Source of the DNA: Cocos nucifera
Taxonomy: Eukaryota; Streptophyta; Magnoliopsida; Arecales; Arecaceae
Direction: 5' to 3'
Length of the DNA: 64,000 bases
NCBI GenBank assembly: GCA_006176705.1
Contig: QRFJ01000057.1
Location: forward strand, 3,898,178-3,962,177
Both the position numbers and the translations under genes were made by a program. Numbering within the stretch: position 1 is the stretch's first letter; every line of letters starts with the position of its first letter. A model generated the notes under the pieces. The model saw nothing but the letters and a program-made list of their open reading frames with translations, did not search any database and was not told where the DNA came from. This document shows, piece by piece, positions 36,806 to 47,635 of this stretch.

Positions 36806-36903
36806 GTACGTGTCTGTCTTTTTATCGATCTTCATTTTAGGTTTTCCATTCATTCTCCAGCTCAGCTTCTTTTTCTTTTATCCTTTTTTTTTATTTTTTA
36901 TAG
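36806..36903 (+). other. Intron 2 of the antisense gene
   Basis: TTTAG|GTACGTGTC at the donor and a T-rich tract ending TTTTTTATAG at the acceptor (98 bp). The readings on either side (DSYDSLL and LVYHVDHF) join without a shift, except that the last exon codon has become TAG, probably from CAG. Confidence 0.6.
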
Positions 36904-37739
36904 CTCGTCTATCATGTGGACCATTTTGTCAAAGTAATCAGAGAGGTTCGGCGCCTCTCTAAGGAAGCTGAGGAGAAAGCCACCCAAGCCAACCGAAGGG
37001 TGGATGATGCTCAGTTATCTCGACTGAAGGCCGAGGATGAGACCAGGTCCCTCAGGGAGAGGGTGAAACAACTAAAATCTGAGCTGGCTAAGACTGAAGC
37101 TTGGATGCTAGGAGAGAGGGAGGTTAGGAAGGCATGGGCGGAGGCCACTAGGTAGAGGCGGTCGAGGCCTCTCATGCCTCGAAAGAATTCTGTAACATCA
37201 AGGTGGATTTTGCATCGCTTTCCTACCTGCAAGGGGGCATAGATCTGAAAGAGAAGGTTCGGAGGATCTTCCCTGATCTAGACTTGGACCTCTTGGAGTC
37301 AGACAATGAGGAGGCCAAGGAAGTTGAGGGTCGAGAAATTCAAAGAAAAGATATCTTCAACCTCGTGTGTGATGATCTGACCACCGAGGATGTAGCATCG
37401 ATACCACCCCCAACCGTCATCACCTTGCTGAACCAAGCGGAAGTCGATGAGTCTAGAGCTCTGGATGGAGCTTAATGTACCATTTTGATCGGGCATGTCC
37501 AATCTTTTTTAGGTCGACTTTTTTTATTTGCCCCCAATTTTTACCGAGATATCTTTGTGTGGGCCGATCATCACTTGTAAATACTCAACTTTAATACAAA
37601 ATTTTCTTTTACTAAGTTGTTGAGTTTGTATGTTCTTTATCAAATTTTTCTTTTTCAAAACATGGATCAGCATAGATCTTAGGCAGTGTGACTGAGAAAT
37701 TATGACGAACAATTCATGCCAGTGTGCTATGATCCTCGA

Positions 37740-38625
37740 CCACAGCCAAGGAGCGCATTTTGATGAATTTTATGGGACACGCCCTGGTCCTCAGCCATGA
37801 TCGAGGATCGAGCATTAGCAATTTGTATTAGAGATGCGTACCACTCTCCGACCATGATCGAGGAGCGTGCATTAGCAAAATCTGATGGAAACACGTTCCA
37901 CTTCTTGATCGTGGCCGAGGTGCATGCGTTGGCGAGATCTGATGGAGACATGTTCTGCTCCTCAACCATGGTCGAGGAGCACGCATTGGCGAGATCTGAT
38001 GAAGATGCGCTCCACTCCTCGACCATAACCAAGGAGCGTACATCGGCGAGATCCGATGGAGATACATTTCGCTCCTCGACCATAGCCGAGGAGCGTGCGT
38101 CGGCGAGATCCGATTGAGACGCATTCTGCTCCGCGGCCATGGTCGAGGAGCGTGCATCGATAAGATCCAATGGAGATGCATTCCGTGCTTCGATCGTGGT
38201 CGAGGAGCATACATTGGCGAGATCTGATGGAGATGCATTCTGCTCCTCAACCATGGTTAAGGAGCGTGCGTTGGCAAAATTTGATGAAGATGCATTCCAT
38301 TCCTTGATCGTGGTCGAGGAGCGTGCATTAGCGAGATCCGATGGAAATGTATATCGCTCCTTGGCCACGGTTGAGGAGTGCGCATTGGCGAAATCTAATG
38401 GAGATGCATTCCGCTCCTCGATCATGACTGAGGAGCGTGCGTTAGCAAGATCCGATGGAGACGCATTTCACTCCTCGGTCATGGTCGAGGAGCATGTATT
38501 GGCGAGATCCGATGGAGACGCATTTCATTCCTCGATCATAGTTGAGGAGCGTGCGTTGGTGAGATCTGATGGAGATGCGTTCCGCTCCTCGATCGTGGCC
38601 GAGGAGCATGCATTGATGAAAATAA
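37740..38625 (-). repeat. 57-bp minisatellite with a palindrome in each unit (about 16 units)
   Basis: The unit (plus strand) is GCATTGGCGAGATCTGATGG, then AGACGCATTC, then CGCTCCTCGACCA and its mirrored half ending GAGGAGCGT. The GCTCCTCGACCA half plus its reverse complement makes a 24-bp palindrome centred on CCATGG, nearly perfect at 37957-37980. The unit is 19 codons long, so both strands stay open over long stretches (for example 38425-37727 on minus). It lies where the sense pol end and the antisense gene end face each other. Confidence 0.85.
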
Positions 38626-38922
38626 AATCTACGATAAGTTATTATCCATTATCAAAGAAAAGTTCGAGATGAAAATTACATTCTAAGGATAATATCTCCG
38701 AAGATTGTTGACGTTCCAGGTCCTTGGGATCGGAGTTCCATCCAGTCAATAGAGACGATAAGTTTCAGGTCGAACTACTTCAGCCACGTGATAAGGACCT
38801 TCCTAGTTCAGCAATAATTTTGACCGTTTGGATGGACAAAAAATCTCAGCTCGACGAAAAACTAATTATTCTACCAGAAAAGATTTGCTCTTTACTCGAT
38901 AATTATAGTACCGAGCAACTTT

Positions 38923-40079
38923 CTATTGATAGTCGACCATTCGAACTCGAGCTCGTTCTTGGATTTCTTCCAGAAGATTCAGATTTGCTCTCATTCCAAA
39001 GAAGTTGCTATCTTCATCGAACTCTTTCACTCGGAGCGTGGGTAACCAAATCTCTAGGGGTATCACAGCCTTCGTACTGAAGGCCAACATGAAAGGTATA
39101 TCTCCAGTTGAGATACGTTGCATTGTGCGATACGTCCAAAGGATATTATACAGCTCTTCGACCCACGATCCTTTTGCCTGGCTTATGCGAGCTTTCAACC
39201 CCTATAATAATGTCCTGTTTGTCACCTCGGCCTCACCATTAGTCTGTAGATGATCTACTGACGTCAATCTATAAAAAATTTCATAGTCATTACAGAATCC
39301 TGTAAATCTTGGGTTATTGAATTATCATCCATTATCGATTATGATGGCACGGGATAAACCATATCGACATATGATAGACTTCTAGATAAAATTTTGAACT
39401 CTGGCTTTAGTAATCATAGCTACTGCCTCTGCTTCCACCCATTTAGTAAAATAGTCAATCGCGATAATCAAAAATTTCTTCTGTGCCACGACGATGGAAA
39501 ATGGTCCGAGGATATCCATTCCCCATTGAGTAAAAGGCCAAGGGGTCATGATCGGAGCCAATGGGGTCGACAGTCGACGCTGAATGTTTGAGGTCCTTTG
39601 GCATTGGTCACACTTGCTCATTAGATCGGCTGCATCTTTTTGCATGGTTGGCTAAAAATATTTCTATCTTAATATTTTATGGGACAGACCTTGCCCCCCA
39701 AGTGATTACCATAGATTTCTTTGTGAACTTTCCATAGGGCGTAGTTGGCTTTCGAAGGATGGAGGCATCTGAGCAGAGGTAGGGTGAAAGATCTCTTATA
39801 TAACTTTTCTTCATAGACGATGTATTGTGGAGCAAGGTGTCTCAATCTTTTTACCTCATCTCGATCCGCAGGCAAAATTCCGACTTGCAAGTAATGGAGG
39901 ATAGGATCTATCCAGCTCGATTCTGGATCAGCTTGCATTACCGGAGCCTCCTTAACACTCGGCTTCTCCAGGACTTTCATATATGAACTTCTTTTTAGGT
40001 CAGCCGCCCCATGGATTGCTAGCTTAGAAAGAAGATCAGCTCGTACATTTTTTGTCCTTAGTATCTGCTGAACATCCAT
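38923..40079 (-). pseudogene. Integrase of the Tat element, decayed
   Basis: From about 39960 the linker region leads into VHKEIYGNHLGGK (His half of the zinc domain) and, in the reading from 39645, MSKCDQCQRTSN (Cys half). The catalytic core shows WGMDILGPF (first Asp), IIIDNG (second Asp, about 39340) and TNGEAEVTNRTLL (Glu, about 39230). The C-terminal part follows as WVEELYNILWTYRT and PLEIWLPTLRVKEFDED. Stops (for example after TNRTLL) and frame changes break it. The enzyme would insert element cDNA into the genome. Confidence 0.82.
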
Positions 40080-40574
40080 CGCTAAAAAGCTACAAGCTAA
40101 GTTCCTGACCTTCTATAGATACTTAACCATATTCGATTCCCGAGCTTCATATTCTCTCTAAACCTGATCAATTACCAACTGCGAATTACTATGAACTCTG
40201 AGATGCCGAACTCTCATCTTTTTTGATATTCTGAGTCCCGCTACCAATGCCTCATACTCAGTTTCATTGTTGGAAGCTGAAAAGTTGAAGCACAAGACAT
40301 ATTTCGCTACTACTCCCTCCGGGCTGGTTAGGATCAATCCAGCTCTAGAGTCCATGGAATTCGAAGATCCATCAACATGTAGGGTCTAACATTCATCGGT
40401 TGAAGGAGCTTTAGTGTGACTGGATTTTTCATCCAGAATTGTACATTCTAGGATGAAGTCTGCCAATGCCTGAGCTTTAATGGACGGTCTCGATAAATAT
40501 TTGATATCAAATTCATCTAGCTCGATAGCCCATTTAACTAATCATCCTGAGATATCTGGTCGATATAATACCAA
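40080..40574 (-). pseudogene. End of RNase H and second, archaeal-type RNase H of the Tat element
   Basis: The minus strand resumes the interrupted pol at 40574 with VLYRPDISG, LVKWAIELDEFDIKYLSRPS and ALADFILECT, the end of the usual retroviral-type RNase H and the connection. A second RNase H follows: TLHVDGSSNSMDSRAGLIL (first Asp), NNETEYEALVAGLRI (Glu) and VHSNSQLVIDQV, where the third acidic residue normally in SDSQL has become Asn. A second RNase H of this type marks the Tat group. Stops and the nested insertion disable it. Confidence 0.8.
40570..40574. other. Target-site duplication of the nested gag-only element (ACCAA; partner ACCGA 45538-45542)
   Basis: On the minus strand TCGGT precedes the 5' LTR and TTGGT follows the 3' LTR. 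Removing the element and one duplicate restores an open RNase H reading (QPIRSV-LYRPDISG), which confirms the insertion point. Confidence 0.8.
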
Positions 40575-41636
40575 TATTGGTGTAGAATCTGATTGATGTT
40601 GGATCGAGCTGAAGTAGAGGAGGATGAGGTCACCGTCGGTGACCTGTAAAATAAAGTCCTATCCGAAGTTAGTGATGATAGCTCCGGCAGAATCTTCCGA
40701 TGATCAAGTCAACTCTTTTGGCCAATAAAAATAGAGTGTTCGGCAATGAGAAGTGAGCTTTGAGCTTTAGAGAGAAGAGAAGAGCTTAGAGAAAACATAT
40801 CTGGAGGGTTTTCTTTATAGACGAAACTTGATTGATGGTGATGACCATGCCGCCTGATGGCAAGCCGCTCGAGGCTGCGTGGGGTTTGGTGCGGAGAGGA
40901 TGATATCGTCAGATCGATAGTGACAATCATACCGTTTGATAGTAGTGGGCCGCTCGAGGTCTGATGGAGTCAATTATAGAGGAGGGTGCCGTCTATAGCA
41001 TCGTCTGTGGCAGACTGATGATGATCGTTCGTTCAGATTTAATAGTCATGGCTTTGAGAAAATAAGTATTGATTGGTGGACTTCGGCATGTATCAATTTC
41101 AAAGAAGTTTGATCGAAGAAAAAATTTGAAAGGAGTTTGGCTCCTATAGGAGTTCGACCGAAGGAGAAGCGTGGAAGGAGTTTGGCTCCTGTAGGCATCT
41201 GGCTGAAAGAGCATGGGGAAAGTTTGGCTCTTGTGAGAGTCCGACTAAAGGAGCATAGAGGAAGTTTGACTCTCATGGGTATCCGGCTAGAGGAGTGCAG
41301 AGGGAGTTTGGCTCTCGTGGGAGTCTGACTGAAGAAGTGCGGAGGAAGTTCGACTCTCGAGAGAGTCCATCTGAAGTTCGACCACTGAGAAGTTTGACTG
41401 AAGCTCGACCGCTGAGGAGTTTGGCCGACTAAAGAAGTTTGACAAAGACTTGATTGTTGGAGAGTTCGGCTAAGACTTGATCGTTGGAGAGTTCGATAGG
41501 AGCTCGACCGCTGAGAAGTTCGGCCGACTGAAAAAATTTGACTAAGACTCATTCGTTGAAGTTCTTCCGTGGCTATCGGTTGCATTAGGCTGAGCAACAA
41601 ACTGAACTTCAATAGGAGCAGGGTTTATCCGCAATA
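40575..41636 (-). repeat. 3' LTR, gag-only element copy 2 (1062 bp)
   Basis: Begins TATTGCGGATAAACC and ends CTACACCAATA on the minus strand. It holds fewer 45-bp units than copy 1 (about 41100-41360), which explains most of the length difference. TATA box (TATAAAG) at 40813-40819. Confidence 0.85.
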
Positions 41637-41639
41637 ATA

Positions 41640-41650
41640 GTCCCCCCTCC
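41640..41650 (-). other. Polypurine tract, gag-only element copy 2
   Basis: GGAGGGGGACT on the minus strand precedes the 3' LTR. Confidence 0.7.
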
Positions 41651-41739
41651 TTTCGAGTTCGAAACTCAAAGGAAGGAAGTGCATAAAAGACGACCGTCGA
41701 AGTTCTCTTCTAGACTCTGTGCCGATTCAGGTTGAAGCT

Positions 41740-42610
41740 TGGGGGAGATCTCATCTCCAGCTAAAGTTGATGTTGAAGTTGAAGCTCAGGAGATATCTTA
41801 TCTCCAACGATCGAGGTTGGCTCGAGGGAGATTTTATCTCCTATAACTAAGGTTGGCTCAGAGGAGATCTTATCTCCTACAGCCGAGGTTGACTCGGGCG
41901 CTCGAAAGAGATTTTATCTCTAGCCGAGGTTGTCACGATCGCTCGGAAGAGATCTTATCTCTAGTCGAGGTTGACTCAGATGCTTGGAAGAGATCTTATC
42001 TCTAGCCAAGGTTGACACGATCGCTCGGGAGAGATCTTATCTCTAGTCGAGGTTGAAGCTCGAGGGAGATCTTATCTTCTACAGTCGAGGTTGATACAGA
42101 CACTCAGAGAAGATCTTATCTCCTACAGCCAAGGTTAGTCCGATCATTCGAAAGAGATCTTATCTCCTGTAGTCGAGATTGATATGGACGCTCGAGGGAG
42201 ATCTTATCTCCTACAATCGAGATTGATATGGGCACTCGGAGGAGATCTTATCTCTTACAGCCGAGGTTGGCTCGAACGCTCGAGGGAGATCTTATCTCCT
42301 ACAGCCGAGGTTGGCTTAGGAAAGATCTTATCTCTTGCAGCCGAGGTTGATATGGATGCTCGGGAAAGATCTTATCTCCTGCAGTCGAGGTTGGCCCGGT
42401 CGCTCGAGGAAGATCTTATCTCCTGCAGCCGAGATTGATATCGATGCTCGGGGGAGATCTTATCTCCTACAGTTGAGGTTGATACGGATGCTCAAGGAAG
42501 ATCTTATCTCCTACAGTCGAGGTTGGCCCGATCGCTCAAGGGAGATCTTATCTTCTTTAGTCGAGGTTGAAGCTCGGAGAAAATCTTATCTCCTACGGTC
42601 GGGGTTGAAG
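41740..42610 (-). repeat. Tandem array in place of pol, copy 2 (~44-bp unit)
   Basis: About 20 units, minus-strand core GGAGATAAGATCTCCCCCGA followed by GCATCGATATCAACCTCG-like sequence. They share the GAGATAAGATCTC core with copy 1 but have a shorter period. Confidence 0.85.
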
Positions 42611-42999
42611 GACTTCGACTTGCTCATGTTAGGATGAGGTTCTCCTTCTGTTCCTAACACGGCCACTATTGACTGCTTCTTTTCTATCATCACATAGTTT
42701 TCGCACCAAGAAACAATATTGAAATGGAAGAATTTTACTGAAGGAAAGTTACTGGCAGCACGTCCCCAGATTTTTTATGTTTCAGGGTCATGAGGGCGTT
42801 GTTCCTCCAAGTTTCTTCGGACAGTAAGTTCCAGGCCGGACGACCTCCTCTATCTCATGCTGATCTTCTCAATTCAGAGCAAGCTTTTCTTGACTTTGAA
42901 GCTGGGAGATGATGGCTCATTGAAGTACCAAGCTTCTCCTAGATGTGGCATCGATGATACGGAAAGCCGACCTTTTTGTCGTTCCTCACTCATTGATGG

Positions 43000-44418
43000 T
43001 TCTAGCTTTTGGTGGGAGGACTTCTTCACGCCCTTCTATCGGAGCTTTCTCGATGATGAGCTCGAGAAGAAGTTCGACCTCACTTGCACTCAGAGGGAGC
43101 CCGTGAGCATGGTCGAGCTTCATCCGATCCTCCTATAAATTATCCTGGGAGAGAACTTCATGCCCTTTTATTGGAGCTTCCTTGACGATGAGCTTGAGGG
43201 AGAGTTCGGTTTCGATTGCACTCAGGGGGAGTCCATAAGCACGATCGAACTTTACTCGACCCTTCATCGATGGTGGGTCTATTAGACTTGTCTATCCGCC
43301 GCTTTTCTATGATTTCTTCATTCTTTAACTTGAAGGCTTCTTTCGTATGGATATATCTCTCGGTCTGGGCTAGCAAATCGATAAAGTTCCTAGAGTACTT
43401 CTCCAAAATGAATAGTAAGTCATTCTTCTGAAGACCACCCTTGAATATGGTCATGGAAATAGATTGGTTCAGATTTTGAACCTCCAAAGCAACAGCGTTA
43501 AATCGGATGACATAAGTCTGGATAGATTCTTCTTATTTTTGCTTAATATTCATCAAAAAATCCGAACCTCAGTGTGGACGTCGGCTGCTGATGAAGTGAG
43601 CCACGAACTGATGGCTCATCTGATGAAAAGAGAAGATCGTACTTGGCTTCAACGTCGAGTACCAATTTCTCACTACTCCTTTTAAGATAGATAGGAAGGC
43701 TTGACATAATATGGCGTCTGGTGCACCATGGAGTAGCATTATGGTCCAAAAGACCTCTAGATGATCAATTGGATCAGAGATTTCATTGTAGCTTTCAAAT
43801 TGAGGAAGCTCGAAGTTCGACGGAATGGGCTCTTACATAATTTAGAAGAAGAAAGAAGGATCGGTGCGGACATCATCAAGGTGAGCCAGGGCGACATGGT
43901 CGAGCTTCTCAATCCATCGGACCATCTTCCGCAATATGTGATCGAGGGTGTCGTCTTGGTTGCAGATCTTAGAGGGTTTCCGACTACAAATGAAAAAAGT
44001 CTCCTCCAAAGAAGAACCATGATCCGAATATGGATCCTCTGCTCTCTATTTTTCCTTCTCAGGGGCGATGGATCCGTTAGCCCGAGTACTCTTCCTTGGA
44101 ACTGATTTTCGACATTCCGATGGTGGATTTTCTAGTGGAGTCACCACCGGAGGCTGTTGCATGATCTGCACTATCTCGATGAGGCTCTGAACCCACTACA
44201 TCAGTAGGTTGAACTGCTCCGCATCTACTGTGGGTACAAATGGAATCTGAGTTGTCGAAGCTGAAGTAGGAACAAATGGATCTGGATGGAATTGGACCGT
44301 GGAGGTTGTCGATCGTCGGATCGAAGCTCTTCTGAAAGACATTTTCTCTTAGAAAAGAACTCTGAAAAGAAAGAAGGGAGATCTCTAGAGAGGAAAGAGA
44401 GAGGTCATCACTGAGCAC
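43000..44418 (-). pseudogene. Gag, gag-only element copy 2, decayed
   Basis: Starts MSFRRASIRRSTTS after the primer site (reading ends near 44077), then in other frames FELPQFESYNEISDPIDHLE, MSHQFVAHFISSRRPHS (about 43610) and NLNQSISMTIFKGGLQKNDL (43487 onward). These match copy 1 and the Tat gag. Several stops and shifts are present. The zinc-knuckle part seen in copy 1 is not readable here and may be deleted near 43150. Confidence 0.8.
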
Positions 44419-44454
44419 TCCTTTAAGAATAGAGAAACCTCAGAGATAGAAGGT

Positions 44455-44470
44455 CCTTTCTCTAGCACCA
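44455..44470 (-). other. Primer-binding site, gag-only element copy 2
   Basis: TGGTGCTAGAGAAAGG begins four bases inside the LTR end on the minus strand. It is the best preserved of the three related sites in the window. Confidence 0.7.
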
Positions 44471-44474
44471 ATTC

Positions 44475-45537
44475 TATTAGTGTAGAATCTAGTTGATGTC
44501 GGATCAAGCTAAAGTGGAGGAGGATGAGGTCACCATCGGTGACTTGCAAAATAAAATTCCATCCTGAGTCTATGGTGGTGACTCCGATAGAACCCTCCGA
44601 TGATCAAGTCGGTTCTTTTTGCCAATAGAAATAGAGTGCTCAGCATTGAGAAGTGAGCTTTGAGCCTTAGAGGGAAGAGGAGAGCTTAAAGAAAATATAT
44701 CTGGAGGATTCTTTTTATAGATGGAGCTTGATTGATGGTGATGGCCATACTGCCTGATGGTGGGCCGCTCGAGGCTGCATGGAATTTGGTGTGGAGAGGA
44801 TGGTATCGTCAGGCTGATAGTGACAGCCATATCATTCGATAGTAGTGAGCCACTCGAGGTCTGATGGAGTCAGTCACGGAGGGGGGCACCGCCTATAGCA
44901 TCATCTATAGCATACTGATGGTGATCGTTCATCCAGATTTAATAGCCATGGCTTTGAGAAAGTAGGCATTGATTGGTGGACTTCGGCATGTATCAATTTC
45001 AGAGAAGTTCGAACTCCTGGAGGAGTTCGATCGAAGGAGAAGCTCGGAAGGAGTCCGACTCATATAGGAATTCAATCGAAAAGGAAGCTTGGAAGGAGTT
45101 TGACTGCTGTAGGCATCTGACTGGAAGAGTGTGGAGGGAGTTTGACTCTTATGGGAGTCCAACTGAAGGAGCACTGAGGGAATTCAGCTCTCATGGGTGT
45201 CCGATTGGAGAAGTGCGGAGGGAGTTCGACTCTCGTGGAAGTTTGACTGAAGGAGTGCTAAGAAAGTTCAACTCTCGAGGGAGTCTGTCTGAAGTTCGAT
45301 CGCTGAGAAGTTCAACTAAAGCTCGATCGCTGAAGGAGTTCGACAAAGACTCGGCTACTGGGGAGTTCGGCTAGGACTCGATCGATGGAAAGTTTGGTAG
45401 GAGCTCGACCGTTGAGGAGTTTGGTCGATTAAAAAAGTTTGGTTAAGACTAGTCCGTTGAAGTTCTTACATGGCTACCGATTGCATTAGTCGGAGCATCG
45501 AACTGGACTTCGGCAGGAGCGGGATTTATCCCCAACA
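44475..45537 (-). repeat. 5' LTR, gag-only element copy 2 (1063 bp)
   Basis: Starts TGTTGGGGATAAATCC at 45537 (the intact TG end) and finishes CTACACTAATA. TATA box TATAAAAAG on minus at 44712-44719. The 45-bp units lie at about 45000-45300. Confidence 0.87.
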
Positions 45538-45542
45538 ACCGA

Positions 45543-46620
45543 TCTAATGGGTTGGTTTGTAAGAACTGTGATGGTGTGTGCTTGAAAATATGGGCATAAC
45601 TCTTTCGCAGATATTAAGAGAGCATAGATAATTTTTTTCAATCTCGTATATCTGGTCTCAGCATCATAAAGTATCCAGCTCACGTAATAGATCGGCTTCT
45701 GCATCTTGACTTTCTGTCGGATTAGAATAGAGCTAATTGCTAAAAAAAAAATAGCTAAATATAAGTATAATACCTCTTCGGACTCTGGCTTGCTTAAAAG
45801 AGGGGGGAGTTGAGGTATTTCTTTAGCTCATCAAAGGCTGTCTGACATTTATCTATCCATTAAAAGTCCTTCGGTTGCTTAAGAGCTTTAAAAAATGGAA
45901 GGCTCTTTTCCATCGATCTTGATAAGAATCTATTTAAGACTGCGATCATTCCTATGAGTCGCTACACTTCTTTGATCATCTTCGGGGGCTTCATTTCTTG
46001 AAGAGCTTAAATTTTCTTCGGATTGGCCTCAATCCCCCATTGTGACACTATGAATCCAAGAAATTTTTCAGAAGTGACACCGAAGGCGTATTTATCCAGG
46101 TTGAGTTTCATCCAAAAGCGCTGCAGTATAGAGAAGGCTTCTTCTAGTTGGTGATATGATATTCGGCAGCCCTACTTTTGACGAGCATGTCATCCACATA
46201 CACTTTCAAATTTTTCTCAATTTGCTCTTTGAAAAGCTTGTTCACAAGTCTTTGATAGATCGCTCCAGTATTTTTTAAGCCAAACGGCATGATCCTGTAA
46301 CAACAAAGATCTTGATCAGTTATAAAGGAAGTTTTTTCTTCGTTCTCGGACACCATTCGGATCTGGTTGTATCCTAAGAAAGCATCCATGAATGATAGGA
46401 GCCGATGTCTCGAGGTCATGTCCACCAGTTGGTCTATGCACGGCATAGAATAACTATCCTTCGGGCATGCTCCGTTGAGATCCACATAATCAACACATGT
46501 GCGTCATTTTTCACTAGCTTTTTTGACGAGGATGACATTATCCAACCACTTTGGATAATAAACTTCTTGAACAAAATCAGCCTTCAAGAGCTTATCAATT
46601 TTTTTTGTATCACCCTCTGA
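45543..46620 (-). pseudogene. Reverse transcriptase and start of RNase H of the Tat element
   Basis: From 46560: NPKWLDNVILVKKASEK, then the 46485 reading MDLNGACPKDSYSMPCIDQL, FMDAFLGYNQIRM, IMPFGLKNTGAIYQRLVN and the active site YVDDMLVKS (codons at 46189-46200). Thumb and connection sequence follows in shifted frames (FLGFIVSQWGIEANPKKI). RNase H begins KPIYYVSWILYDAETRYTRL with FQAHTITVLTNQPIRSV at the insertion point. The active site is intact but stops and shifts lie on both sides. Confidence 0.85.
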
Positions 46621-47048
46621 CGTTCAGAGGCAAAACTCCATTTTTTCTATCTGATCGAATGACGATTCAGATCCATATTGAATCGGTGTACCATAACCTA
46701 CAGATCGATGTCGGGCATATTCAAAGCTGACCAGGCAAACACGTGAGCATTGTCTCGTAGAAATGTGATGAGGTGCTGTCAATCCTCTTCACATAAGCTT
46801 GAGCCGACCTTCATAACCTTGTTCAGATCGTCCTTGATCGGTACAGAGATCAGTTCTTCTATCGAAAAATCTTTTTATTTAGTTTATTCATCCCGGACGT
46901 CTAACTCATTCATGGGTTGCTCTTCAGCCACTACTCTATGCAAAGTAGCCATGTAATATTCTCTTACGATTGACTGATTTTTCCTGAGCTCGTCGATTTC
47001 ATGTGGAGTCGTGAATTTGATCTTCAAGTGATAGGTCGACATTATGGC

Positions 47049-47504
47049 CTAAAGGGTATTTATGCCTGACCGACTTAAGATGACATTATAGGCGGAGGGG
47101 CTATTCACGATGAAATAAGTTATGTCGACAACCGTCTGTCTCGAAGCTCGTCCAACTTTTGTCGTTAATGAGATAGTTTCTTCCACTAAAACCATAGTGC
47201 CAGAAAATTCGACTAGAGGTATATTCCTCTTTGTCAATAGGTTAGGATTCAAGTTCATCCGAACAAAGGCATCATAAAATAGAACATTCACCGAACTTTC
47301 ATTATCAATAAGGATCCGATGTACATCATAATTAGCAATATTCAGAGAAACGACAATAGGATCATCATGTGGCTGACTTATCTCTTCCAGATCTTCATCA
47401 ATGAAAATAATTTTATTATCTGCTTTCCTCTTTCTCGGTCCTTCTGGTCGGTCTCGATTCAAAGTATTTTCACCAAGGTTTTCTCCAACAATTACTTTGA
47501 TCAC
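47049..47504 (-). pseudogene. Aspartic protease of the Tat element
   Basis: An open stretch of 151 codons contains PHDDPIVVSLNIANYDVHRI followed by LIDNESSVNVLFYDAFVRM, the protease signature, and a later flap-like GINTL end. The usual catalytic DNGSS has become DNESS, so activity is doubtful. It would cleave gag-pol. Confidence 0.8.
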
Positions 47505-47635
47505 TCCTACAGTTGGCTATTCTCCATGCGGTTCATCTGGCCAAGGTTGGTCACAATCCAAATTCATCAGAATTTGTCGTTCATTTATATAGTGCCGAAG
47601 TTATTTCTGTCTGATTAGTGCCTCTATTTTCTCTT

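Larger units (their letters stand above)
35480..37475 (+). pseudogene. Spliced antisense gene inside the Tat element (PF04195-like domain plus coiled coil)
   Basis: Exon 1 (35480-36244): the ATG opens MSQSSLSQSSWGSDSPFGED, a one-base shift near 35570 leads to EDLEIIRMKYHISDDFKLEV, then GLRLPFHFLIVELLNLYRIS and, after frame changes, NCKECFFFISIKQP and FSTSWR. This series fits Pfam PF04195 (putative gypsy type transposon). Intron 1 36245-36328 has GTAAGT and TTGTCCAG ends. Exon 2 (36329-36805) is basic and proline/serine-rich and ends DIQTFEEAGGAFRIQDSYDS. Intron 2 36806-36903 has GTACGT and TTTTATAG ends. Exon 3 starts LVYHVDHFVKVIREVRRLSK, a coiled coil with NRRVDDAQLSRLKAEDETRS, then after a frameshift at about 37150 an acidic tail ending at TAA 37473-37475. 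At least three stops and three frameshifts make this copy dead. The function of such genes is unknown; related extra antisense genes exist in Grande-like elements. Confidence 0.72.
40575..45537 (-). mobile_element. Gag-only Ty3/gypsy element, copy 2, nested in Tat pol
   Basis: Minus-strand order: 5' LTR 44475-45537, primer site 44455-44470, gag about 44418-43000, spacer, tandem array 42610-41740, polypurine tract 41640-41650, 3' LTR 40575-41636. It is 4963 bp long and has no pol, like copy 1. It keeps the site (about 42790) where copy 1 received the solo copia LTR, so it gives the empty-site sequence. Confidence 0.88.

Noticed and set aside
37727..38425. 232-aa minus and 177-aa plus open frames
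   Set aside because: Both come from the 57-bp minisatellite and exist on both strands; kept as a repeat, with a coding role only as a remote option.
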